Of a stretch of DNA of 21,460 nucleotides, positions 1-7,450 are shown in pieces. The position numbers and the translations under genes were made by a program. The stretch spans positions 1-21,460 of the forward strand of contig JADGIF010000093.1 in assembly GCA_018985225.1 (NCBI GenBank), read 5' to 3'. How positions within the stretch are numbered: the stretch's first letter is position 1; the number at the start of each line of letters is the position of its first letter. Below the pieces are notes generated by a model. It was not told the DNA's origin. It searched no databases and saw nothing but the letters and a program-made list of their open reading frames with translations. The stretch comes from Amoeboradix gromovi. Its lineage: Eukaryota > Sanchytriomycota > Sanchytriomycetes > Sanchytriales > Sanchytriaceae.

Positions 1-109
1 AACTTGTAATAAACAGTAACAAATAATTTATTGTTTTTAATTTTACGAGATCTTCTGCTGCAAATAATTCCCTAGCTGTTATATTTAATGTGTTATGAAG
101 CTTTCTTGC

Positions 110-1450
110 TCAATGTATCTTATTAGGAGATATTGCAATAGCTTCATGTTTTGCAATCCTTGCACACTCAGTCATGCCAACTCCCATGAAGTCTTGGCTT
201 ATAAACCTAATTTTATTCAGATGTTTTGATTCTAAATCATTTTTTCTCTTCAGAATGTCTGCATATCCATTTATTGGATAGTAAGGAATGCAGTTTTTTT
301 GCAATGTAAATTTACTCAAAAGTGGCTGCCCGGCTTTCCCATGAAGAACAAGGTCATTAACATGGTTGTGTGCCACTTTTTTTGCTTCTAGTTCAGTGTA
401 CTTATTAAACTGGTATCCTCCAAGCATCACTGTAAATTGAGTCGAACTTTCATTACTACGAATTTCCGAGTCAAAGATTATTCCAAGTAAATCTCGCCTT
501 TTACTATTTGTCGCCATTTCCTGTTTTGTATTTAAAATTCCAAATCTTCTTTCATATGCTAGAGTTTTCGGGTAAAAAAGATTCACAACATAGATGCTTT
601 GTGAAGGAGCAACAGGGGCATTTGCACCGAATGTATTTTTATCCAAAGCACAAGTCCAGTACACCTTGTCAAAGGGTTTGTCGTCCAGTAAGATTTTGTT
701 GTTTTTATGTTCAACTTTCTTTACTCTCGTATTCATTTGCCAATCACAACTAATTAAATTCTTACCCAACTCATCGGTCAGGACATTCATTCCATCGTCG
801 AATCCCCATAAAGACGTTTTAGACAACTTTTTCCATAGCAACAACTCTTTTTCTGGTTTAAAAGATTTTAAATTATACAGCCCACGGATTAAATTATCAT
901 TTCCAACCTGCAAAGCATTTGCAATCAAAGGAAAGTGGTATTTTAATGACATTTTAGAGTTATCACTGGCATATATCCCATGGCACAGTGCGCTGGACAA
1001 GTTTGCAAAATTGAGGCCAAAATTTGACAAGAAAAACTGCTCAACAGAGTTACCGCTCTGGTGAGTAGCGGTAAATATAAATTTTAACAACTCCTTAATA
1101 TATTTAGGAGCTAAGAGTGAAAACAAACTGCTTGGTATTAATTCAACCTTGCCATTTACAATAATTGCTCTATTTTTACCGGCCGGTGAATCTTTGTCTA
1201 GCGTTACAACCCTGTCAATTATGCGTAGATCTGTGCACATCTCAGCGATGTTCCATGATCCCTCACCGCTCGACCTAATAGTTCTAGCAGCTTTCTCGGC
1301 TATCCCAAATTTGGTCTTTTCAGAGTCAATCCACCCACCAATCCTGTTCGATTTTTCTATAAAAGATATAGTGTAACTAGGATTTAGCTTCTTTATGTAA
1401 TACCCGAGAGATAATCCCCTAAATCCTGCACCCACAATGGCAATTTTCAT
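110..1450 (-). CDS. HEM14: Protoporphyrinogen oxidase (heme biosynthesis)
   Basis: Predicted 446-residue FAD enzyme that oxidises protoporphyrinogen IX to protoporphyrin IX, the penultimate heme step, usually on the mitochondrial inner membrane. The N-terminus IAIVGAGFRGLSLGYYIKKL is a Rossmann FAD-binding motif (GxGxxG at residues 7-12). Around residues 136-170 the run SVEQFFLSNFG followed by CHGIYASDNSKMSLK matches the PPOX family pattern of the SVEEF...GVYAGDPSKLS type. The C-terminus carries the usual FAD-contacting end (GVGMTECARIAKHEAIAIS). Length is close to the family norm (about 450-540). The start is ATG; no separate mitochondrial presequence is evident because the FAD motif begins at residue 3. 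It is divergent from the next gene, with only 80 bp between starts. Assignment is from motif recall, not a search. Confidence 0.9.
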   Translation of the reverse strand: MKIAIVGAGFRGLSLGYYIKKLNPSYTISFIEKSNRIGGWIDSEKTKFGIAEKAARTIRSSGEGSWNIAEMCTDLRIIDRVVTLDKDSPAGKNRAIIVNGKVELIPSSLFSLLAPKYIKELLKFIFTATHQSGNSVEQFFLSNFGLNFANLSSALCHGIYASDNSKMSLKYHFPLIANALQVGNDNLIRGLYNLKSFKPEKELLLWKKLSKTSLWGFDDGMNVLTDELGKNLISCDWQMNTRVKKVEHKNNKILLDDKPFDKVYWTCALDKNTFGANAPVAPSQSIYVVNLFYPKTLAYERRFGILNTKQEMATNSKRRDLLGIIFDSEIRSNESSTQFTVMLGGYQFNKYTELEAKKVAHNHVNDLVLHGKAGQPLLSKFTLQKNCIPYYPINGYADILKRKNDLESKHLNKIRFISQDFMGVGMTECARIAKHEAIAISPNKIH

Positions 1451-1530
1451 ATCTCCGGAGTTTAAGATTTGCGCAAATTATTTTAGATTTTCAGTAGAGG
1501 CCAATTTCGAAAATTAACGTCTCTAAAGAA

Positions 1531-1998
1531 ATGCGAATGTACTCGAGCCTGTACCCCTCAAAGCTTGCAAACTATGCTAACAGTATCCTTAGTGCTAAAG
1601 TTGAGACACCTTGCAATACTGTCAGCTTAAACTACGTAAATTTCGTCCTGAATTTTAAAGTCCCCAGCAAATATAAACATGAATTGTCGGGAAATATACT
1701 CGCTTTTAAACACTCAGTTAGATTTGGGGAGCCTGAATTTATTGAAATTGTATCAGCTTACTCGTTTGTTGACATTTTCGGATTTATTTTACGAAGTATT
1801 CGTCTTTTATTAGCGTTCTTTTGTTTAGTCACTGCAGTATTGTATCCTTTTTCAGCTTGGTTCTTTTTTAGTACTTTACTGATTAGTTTAAGCAGAACAG
1901 CCCCAAATTCAAAGTCGCAGTACTTATTTAGCAAGAATTGTTTGCAATTTATTTTTGTTTCATTAACTGGAAAGTCTCAAAGATGGAATGAACAGTAA
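1531..1998 (+). CDS. Unidentified membrane protein, 155 aa
   Basis: Open frame of 155 residues from ATG 1531; a second ATG two codons later is an equally good start. I do not recognise the family. Residues about 83-120 form a strongly hydrophobic stretch (FGFILRSIRLLLAFFCLVTA, then LYPFSAWFFFSTLLISL) that would fit a two-helix membrane hairpin. The N-terminal 80 residues are soluble, and the tail is short and polar. It starts 80 bp from the divergent HEM14 start and its stop lies 1 bp from the MLH1 stop on the other strand, so it fills the only space available. That argues for a real gene rather than a chance ORF. No signal peptide is clear. Confidence 0.6.
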   Translation: MRMYSSLYPSKLANYANSILSAKVETPCNTVSLNYVNFVLNFKVPSKYKHELSGNILAFKHSVRFGEPEFIEIVSAYSFVDIFGFILRSIRLLLAFFCLVTAVLYPFSAWFFFSTLLISLSRTAPNSKSQYLFSKNCLQFIFVSLTGKSQRWNEQ

Positions 1999-1999
1999 A

Positions 2000-4054
2000 T
2001 CAACATCTCTCGAATATTTGATACAATTCTTTTAAATTTGCCAAAATCTGTACTTCTTCCATTTTCAAGTTTGAAGATACAAATTTAAAAGATTTGCTCA
2101 TCTTGCATACCATTAGTAAATCCTCTGCTGCTGTCCCCATGTTGCCAGTATCTACTATATTTAAATACTTCCTGGCCATAACGGCTGCCAGTTCATACAC
2201 GCTATCCAGTTTGTTTAACTCACTCATTAATTCTTCAATATTCTGCTTAGGTCTCATGTATTTGCTTATCAGTGGAATGCTAGTGAGATTGTTGTTGTCA
2301 AACTGAAATCCAATCCTTTTTAAATCCAGTTCTATTTCACTTCCAATGTCTACGTATTTATTAACTATCAACTTGCCACAGTCCATACTGCAAGTTAGCA
2401 GAGCGGAATAAAGTATGTCCAAACAAAGAGACTTGGCTGGGATCATTATTAAATCACATTGATGCTGTAGTAACACAAACGATTTCTCGACTAGCCCAAC
2501 AAAAACATGGTCTTTTAATATGGCAGTTATATGAACGTTGCTAGTGTATGAAATTGAGCTAGGCACGTTATTTTTGCAATCAGCTGTCTGTTCGTCAGCA
2601 GATGCACCAACATCCATGGCGATATCGCTGGCTAAAGGACTAGATGGTGACTTTACCGTATTATATAGAACTGATACATCTGGTTTTTGTGAACTGAATA
2701 CTGAAGGTTCTACTGTCAACTTGTCACTATTTGGAAGCTTGAACTGTTTGTTTCTAGTAGAAGAAGAGATTGAGTTGTTTAATGAAAAGAATGAAGTAAG
2801 TTTTACATCTCTTGATGTGGTTCGTCTCAGCTGGTTGGGTGGAATAATCTTTTGCTTCTTGTTTGAATATTTATCCAGCAAGTCTTTGAAGTCTCTCTTT
2901 CTCAAAACATTATTTGTTTCCTGTTCAATCGGGGCTAAAACAGACTGGCTCAATGTTGTAGCACTATCCAATACTTTTACTTGAAAAGGACGTGACTGGT
3001 CAACAGTTTTTATTTTGTTTTCCAGGATTTCGTTTAATAATTCAACGATTTTGTCTTCACAAGATATAACAACTTCTTTTTTTGACGGATGCACATTTAC
3101 ATCAATTATTTGGGATTTAAGATTTAAACTCAAATAGCAAAACGGATATTTTCCTTTTGGCAAGTAAGTTTCAAAATAACCCAGAATTAATTTTTTAAAA
3201 ACAGAAGAATGAACTAGTCTATTATTGATAAAAAGAATGAATGGCGGTTGAGCACCGTTTATTGATACGTGTGGATGACTAGCTATAAACATAACCGATT
3301 TTAGAAGTTCATTGCTTTCTAGCTTTGGTACAATTAATAAGTCAACTTGTTCATCTTCAAAATGCGAATCTTCAGATTTATATAGAGCAATGAAGTTGTC
3401 GATCTTGGATATGCTCTGAATTCTTTGAAACCTAGAATTAGATATCGAATTATAAATGGGCGCTTTTGAGCGATTAAGCCCTTTTCGCAGAATAAATTTG
3501 ATATCTGGATACTCAATAGAATAACTCTGAACCATTCTTAAGCAAGCATTTATTTCTGATTGAAAAGATCTTAAGCCAGCTTGCCTATTAAGAAGGTTGT
3601 AAAAGAGATCAGAGGCAGAAATAGTTGTTCCAGTGTTCATCGCTTTTGGAGAGTTAGAAGTCAGAACATAGTCTGAATAGCTACACGTATAGCCAATGGA
3701 TTGTGATTTGTGTCTAGTTTGAACTAATAATTTTGAGACGCAACTGATTGCAGATAACGCTTCACCGCGAAAACCAAATGACCCAATAGATAATAAATCC
3801 TCGTACTTTGTAATTTTGGAAGTCGTAAACCGATTGCAAAGTATCTCAAGATCTTCCTTTAAGATACCAGAACCATTATCACTTACAATTATTTTACTAG
3901 AATCTAATGTGATTTCAATTGTGGTGCATTGAGCATCAATACTGTTTTCAACTAGCTCTTTAATCACACCTGTCGCACAAACAATTACTTCGCCAGCAGC
4001 GATTTTCCTTTGGGTATCTGCATCCAGAACTTTAATACGGTTAATGTCCTCCAT
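2000..4054 (-). CDS. MLH1: DNA mismatch repair protein MLH1 (MutL homologue)
   Basis: 684-residue MutL-family ATPase, the common subunit of MutL-alpha-type heterodimers in mismatch repair and meiotic crossing-over. The GHKL ATPase motifs are visible at the N-terminus: ELVENSIDAQ (about 34-43), DNGSGI (about 58-63), and the ATP lid GSFGFRGEALSAIS (about 91-104). A transducer domain with NVHPSKKEV follows near residue 320, then a poorly conserved linker to about 500, and a C-terminal domain with HVFVGLVEKSFVLLQHQ. The last four residues are FERC, the invariant MLH1 carboxy-terminus. The PMS-type endonuclease motif DQHAxxE is absent, so this is MLH1 and not PMS1. Length is slightly below the human 756. 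Single exon, ATG start. Confidence 0.95.
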   Translation of the reverse strand: MEDINRIKVLDADTQRKIAAGEVIVCATGVIKELVENSIDAQCTTIEITLDSSKIIVSDNGSGILKEDLEILCNRFTTSKITKYEDLLSIGSFGFRGEALSAISCVSKLLVQTRHKSQSIGYTCSYSDYVLTSNSPKAMNTGTTISASDLFYNLLNRQAGLRSFQSEINACLRMVQSYSIEYPDIKFILRKGLNRSKAPIYNSISNSRFQRIQSISKIDNFIALYKSEDSHFEDEQVDLLIVPKLESNELLKSVMFIASHPHVSINGAQPPFILFINNRLVHSSVFKKLILGYFETYLPKGKYPFCYLSLNLKSQIIDVNVHPSKKEVVISCEDKIVELLNEILENKIKTVDQSRPFQVKVLDSATTLSQSVLAPIEQETNNVLRKRDFKDLLDKYSNKKQKIIPPNQLRRTTSRDVKLTSFFSLNNSISSSTRNKQFKLPNSDKLTVEPSVFSSQKPDVSVLYNTVKSPSSPLASDIAMDVGASADEQTADCKNNVPSSISYTSNVHITAILKDHVFVGLVEKSFVLLQHQCDLIMIPAKSLCLDILYSALLTCSMDCGKLIVNKYVDIGSEIELDLKRIGFQFDNNNLTSIPLISKYMRPKQNIEELMSELNKLDSVYELAAVMARKYLNIVDTGNMGTAAEDLLMVCKMSKSFKFVSSNLKMEEVQILANLKELYQIFERC

Positions 4055-4480
4055 TTGCGTTAGACTTGTTTCAAATTATTTTTGGCCAAAAATTGAGTTA
4101 TCGATTCTAATTAATAAATCGCATGTAGTGTTTGCATGAGTTTTATCACCCCGGTCGTTCCTCTTACTAGAATTTCGAACTAAATAAAACAGGGTATTGA
4201 TTCCTGTAATCTGGAAAATGTTTCCAAATCATCTCAATAAGAATATATTAAGTTTTAAGGCATCACCAAGCGATATGTAACAGACGCTTTTACACTCAGA
4301 ACGGTAGAATGATGGAGCTGTCATCCAAGAAAATCAAGATACATTTGCACCAGAACATTTAATGCAGGTATGAGGAGAAAAATTATTTTCTCAAGCTAGG
4401 TATGTACAGAGCGAGCCGAATATTATGGCTAAAATCGAACTTGAATTATTAGGTCATTGTTTTGAAACTCATTTAACAAG
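4055..4480. promoter_or_regulatory. Divergent intergenic region between MLH1 and the TVP38-like gene
   Basis: This 426-bp spacer lies between the start codons of two diverging genes and must hold both promoters. I see AT-rich stretches and no long reading frame. A 19-codon ORF abuts the downstream gene and is listed separately. No recognisable tRNA or repeat is present. Confidence 0.5.
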
Positions 4481-4484
4481 ATGA
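4425..4484 (+). promoter_or_regulatory. Possible upstream ORF overlapping the TVP38-like start codon
   Basis: A 19-residue ORF starts at ATG 4425 (MAKIELELLG...) and ends at TGA 4482-4484. The TGA shares its T and G with the main ATG at 4481-4483, giving an ATGA overlap. If the transcript starts upstream of 4425, ribosomes would meet this ORF first and could reinitiate at the overlap. The transcription start is unknown, so this is inference. Confidence 0.3.
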
Positions 4485-5204
4485 AAATTAAAAATTTTCT
4501 ACTGGGACTCGCTTGCGCAGCGATTGTGTTTATAATAGTGTTTGCAACTCATAAGAAAGAAGTCATTTTCCTATTAACAACATTTAGACAGTGGTTAAGG
4601 GAGCATCCTCTAGGGCCAATATTGGTGTTTCTATTAATAGCTATAACTGCATTCCCCCCAACACCTGGATATTCTACACTGGTCATATTTACTGGGTATG
4701 TATATGGCATGTACGGGTGGTTTTTGGCTTCCAGTGCAGCTGTTTTCGGCGCCTCGACTGTATTTTTAATAACTAGAAAATTTAAAATAGGATTTACAAT
4801 GGATCCCAGATGGATGATCACTGCGAAAGTTATAGAAAAGAAAGGGCTATGGTTTGTATTACTACTGAGATTGGCGCCTAGTCCATTTAATTTATCCAAC
4901 GTGGTCTGTAACTTATTTAACTTATTTAGTCGCAGTAACAAAAGTAAAGTTTTCGACGTTTGTACTAGCTACATCCCTGTCTACGATAAAGCTGTTAATG
5001 CATGTTTACCTAGGATCTTGTATGGTCTCTAGTTTCGAAATGAAATCCGAAGGCTGGCTATTAGGCGTGAGCATATTTTTCTTTTTGCTTGCTGGTGGAG
5101 TTTGTTATAAAGTCGTTCAAAATGAAATATTAATGGAGAGTTCTCGAGGAGAAGAAGAATTATTGGCTGTGCCGGTGCAAGCTAAAGATTCGGAAATTGT
5201 ATAA
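4481..5204 (+). CDS. TVP38/TMEM64-family (VTT/DedA-like) membrane protein, two exons
   Basis: Predicted 233-residue membrane protein of the TVP38/TMEM64 (VTT domain) family, linked to Golgi/ER membrane traffic in yeast and animals. Exon 1 (4481-4907) encodes an N-terminal helix, then LVFLLIAITAFPPTPGYS, an FTGYVYGMYGWFLAS segment, and the hallmark LLRLAPSPFNLSN. Reading straight through destroys the homology: that frame gives an unrelated tail and a stop at 5030-5032. Removing 4908-4929 restores the family C-terminus: FAVTKVKFSTFVLATSLS, then KLLMHVYLGS, then a final hydrophobic helix (WLLGVSIFFFLLAGGVCYKV). The tail is acidic and cytosolic-looking. Exons sum to 702 nt, exactly 234 codons. 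An AATAAA (5204-5209) overlaps the stop. Convergent with the RABL3-like gene, 16 bp away. Confidence 0.85.
4908..4929 (+). other. Ultra-short spliceosomal intron (22 nt)
   Basis: It begins GTAACT, contains a TTTAAC branch-like motif eight bases before the end, and ends TTTAG. Of the nearby GT/AG choices this one both keeps the frame and restores the TVP38-family text FAVTK after FNLSNVV. An alternative AG six bases downstream (28 nt) also keeps frame but deletes two conserved-looking residues. Confidence 0.8.
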
Positions 5205-5220
5205 ATAAAAACATTTAACT

Positions 5221-5901
5221 TTATTTAAAATCCGGTATGCTTCTAACCGAACCCATAGATGAATGCACTTCTAGTCTATGCTTACTGATTGACCTCTTCA
5301 TAGCAGAAGCGGCCCTGTCAAAGGCAATAGTCTGAAATTGTGATGATTCTTCGATAACCCTTTCTAGAAATCCTTCTACAGTCGGAACATTTGATAAAAC
5401 GCTTTCAGAGCTTAATAAATTTATAGCTACTTCCTCGATATTATGAATAAGTGCGTATTTAGAAAGATTGTTTTTGGTTTTCTCATATATGTCGACTTTA
5501 GTACTAACAATTAGCACAGGAAGCTCTTTAGTGGTACTCTGCTGCGCCTCTGTGTATGATTTGTTGGCGTTTGATATTTTATGAGTTGTTTGAATCAAGG
5601 AGGTATATTGGTTCACTGTGTAATGATTCATATCGCACGCTTCGATTATAACTACGACGCCGTTACATGTGTTAAGTAGTAGCCTTAATGCCTCTTCGCT
5701 TTTCAGCTCTGGAAGCTCCAGCCATTCAACATAAATTTGACGATTTAATTTTTTGCAGAAATACAAACTCAAATTGCAGATACCAGAGTCCTTGCTGCTC
5801 ATTTTCATTATGAATGTACTCTAAATTAGTAGCCGAGATACCTTTCCTGATTTTGAACCGCCCAGTATGGCAATTCTAATCTTATCCGAGCTTCCAATCA
5901 T
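5221..5901 (-). CDS. RABL3-like small GTPase, two exons
   Basis: Predicted 219-residue Rab-like GTPase. Exon 1 (5901-5842) encodes 20 residues ending ILGGSKSGK; exon 2 (5820-5221) continues STFIMKMSS. Joined, they give a complete P-loop, GGSKSGKST. Later features fit RABL3: CNGVVVIIEACD (beta strand after switch II, cf. VNGIIFVHDL), LPVLIVSTKVD (the NKxD-type guanine motif written TKVD), then an EEVAINLLSS segment and a helix FLERVIEESS. The switch regions are weak: the DxxG motif is not obvious, and WLELPE stands where WDxGG is expected, so nucleotide hydrolysis may be altered. The start ATG at 5901 follows an in-frame TAG. A different Rab-like or adaptin-binding p34 protein is the alternative. 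Confidence 0.65.
5821..5841 (-). other. Ultra-short spliceosomal intron (21 nt) inside the P-loop codons
   Basis: Read on the minus strand it begins GTATCT, carries a near-perfect TACTAAT branch motif and ends TTTAG. It is phase 0, between the Lys and Ser codons of the GTPase GK-S/T motif. The length is divisible by three, but it contains an in-frame TAA, so retention would truncate the protein. Confidence 0.85.
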
Positions 5902-5973
5902 CTAGTTTCAAGGATAAAGGCTAGTTGAATAATCCCCAAAGTAGAGGTCTCAAGACATAAACAATTTAGGCAT

Positions 5974-6744
5974 TTACTTATTGTATTTTTGAAGTTTGGA
6001 AATATGATATGGGCTCATCCATAAGTCTGTGAAAACGTCATTCTCACGCTTCTTTCCGGACTGAACGGTCTTGATCCCCTTAATATACCCTTTTTCTATT
6101 TCTGGAGCCATGGTATCAAAGGGAACAAGATTCAAAGGGTTCGCCACAGTGTCATGGAGCTCAACATATTGCTGAAGTATAAATTGTTCAGGGTGCTCGT
6201 TCTGAGAAATATAATCGGCAATTCCCAGGGACTTGCAAACTTCAGAATCAAGTTTATTGGCTGCGTAAATAATGGATTTCGCTTGTTGCCAGCCAACAAT
6301 TTTGCTCAACTTTTCATAGCCACCCCATCCAGGAATTATGCCAAATTTAGAATGCACAAATTGAATATATGCATCCTTATGTAGAACTCGAAAATCTGTA
6401 GAGCAAGCCATTTCCGCACCGCCCCCTATCGCTAAAGTATTTATAGCCGCATAGCTGATTATGGGTAAATTGTACAATACCTCAAGATACTTGGTCATTC
6501 TTTCATTCATCCAAATTCCACCCTCTTTGGACTTGATAAACTTATCCGTTAGATCGGCTCCAGTGCAGAAATTCTTAGTGCCACTTAAAATAATGACTTT
6601 GATCGACTTTTCATTTTCTGCAATGGTACACAATACTTTTTCGAATTCAGTTATTAGCTCCTTTCCCCAATTGGGTTTTAGCAACTTCAGCTGCACTACG
6701 TTTAAATTATCAAGATATCTGGAAAGTTTGAAAAATTTAAACAT
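5974..6744 (-). CDS. Ethylmalonyl-CoA decarboxylase-like crotonase (ECHDC1-type)
   Basis: 256-residue enoyl-CoA hydratase/isomerase-fold protein. The oxyanion-hole segments are SGTKNFCTGADL (about 54-65) and LAIGGGAEMACSTDFRV (about 104-120). The run FVHSKFGIIPGWGG (about 128-141), the later AANKLDSEVCKSLGIADY, and the terminal LQKYNK match human ECHDC1 (FVHKEMGIIPSWGG, ALKLDSKNALNIGM, KKGKFNK) better than ordinary enoyl-CoA hydratases. ECHDC1 is a cytosolic repair enzyme that removes ethylmalonyl-CoA formed by side activity of acetyl-CoA carboxylase. No PTS1 or clear mitochondrial presequence is seen. The N-terminus lacks the usual crotonase NRP segment and is somewhat short. It begins at ATG 6744 and ends 72 bp before the RABL3-like start. 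Confidence 0.75.
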   Translation of the reverse strand: MFKFFKLSRYLDNLNVVQLKLLKPNWGKELITEFEKVLCTIAENEKSIKVIILSGTKNFCTGADLTDKFIKSKEGGIWMNERMTKYLEVLYNLPIISYAAINTLAIGGGAEMACSTDFRVLHKDAYIQFVHSKFGIIPGWGGYEKLSKIVGWQQAKSIIYAANKLDSEVCKSLGIADYISQNEHPEQFILQQYVELHDTVANPLNLVPFDTMAPEIEKGYIKGIKTVQSGKKRENDVFTDLWMSPYHISKLQKYNK

Positions 6745-6771
6745 ATTTGAAAGCTGGCGGGTTTAAAAGGA

Positions 6772-7101
6772 GATGACAAAAAGAAAAAGGGATATCGTCT
6801 TGGTAGTTTAAAACATTACCAAAAAGGGGACCAATACTACAGTGTACAAGTCATCACCCATAAAATCATCATTAACATCAGCTTACTGAAACGCATCGAT
6901 CAACAATCACTAAATTGGATTCAGATATAAATCAGTTTACAATTTTGTTACTGTAAATGCTACACCAAAACCGTTTGCTATGTTGATATCAAAAGGGGTT
7001 CTAAGATACTTGCGACTGACCTAGACTTTCCAGAAGAAACAAAGACTGTTCAGAGTAAACCAACTGAGTTGAAATCATGGGACACTCTCTGTAGAAACTA
7101 G
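6772..7101 (+). pseudogene. Eroded reading frame of unknown origin, one in-frame stop
   Basis: One frame stays open from 6772 to a TAG at 7099-7101, broken only by a TAA at 6928-6930. The first part reads KKKGYRLGSLKHYQKGDQYY and onward; the second includes CYCKCYTKTVCYVDIKRGSK and ends KSWDTLCRN. The composition looks protein-like (no low complexity, several aromatic residues). I cannot assign a family. It lies just upstream of the Fanzor relic on the same strand, so it could be its eroded N-terminal part, but its frame differs and about 350 bp without coding signal separate them. It could also be an unrelated gene fragment. Confidence 0.3.
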
Positions 7102-7147
7102 ACTACACAGTTTGTATCGAAATTTCAAAAATAAATATTCTATACTG

Positions 7148-7339
7148 CTATTGAATTTTGCAAAATAAATCAATTATCCAGAATTCGTGTGTATTTTTAT
7201 ATATTTGCATGACTTTTCCACATTTTTTTAATACCGTAATTACTCGATACTCTTCCTTTTCGCAAATAGTAAATGGAATCAATGATTTAATCCTGAATAT
7301 GTCAAATCTTAAGAAATAATTAATAGTTACAGTATACAT
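7148..7339 (-). CDS. Short doubtful ORF, 63 aa
   Basis: ATG at 7339, 63 residues, lysine- and isoleucine-rich, no recognised motif. It sits between the two eroded plus-strand segments in an AT-rich stretch where ORFs of this size arise by chance. Listed for completeness. Confidence 0.15.
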   Translation of the reverse strand: MYTVTINYFLRFDIFRIKSLIPFTICEKEEYRVITVLKKCGKVMQIYKNTHEFWIIDLFCKIQ

Positions 7340-7450
7340 TCATCAACACGGAGGAACTGGTCCAAAGACTTAATAATTAGATGTCGCCGGGAAAGAGATC
7401 AACGATAAAAATGTACCTTTAAACCATTTATCTTAATAATTCGTATGTGA

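Noticed and set aside
594-1064. 156-codon plus-strand ORF inside HEM14
   Set aside because: Antisense shadow of a well-supported protoporphyrinogen oxidase; starts and composition not convincing.
2538-2984. 148-codon plus-strand ORF inside MLH1
   Set aside because: Antisense to the low-constraint linker of MLH1; no motif.
2000-4054. PMS1/PMS2 identity for the MutL homologue
   Set aside because: The DQHAxxE endonuclease motif is missing and the protein ends in FERC, which is specific to MLH1.
4998-5204. Separate ORF of 68 codons starting at ATG 4998
   Set aside because: It is exon 2 of the TVP38-like gene: its LMHVYLGS-type sequence continues the family homology across the 22-nt intron.
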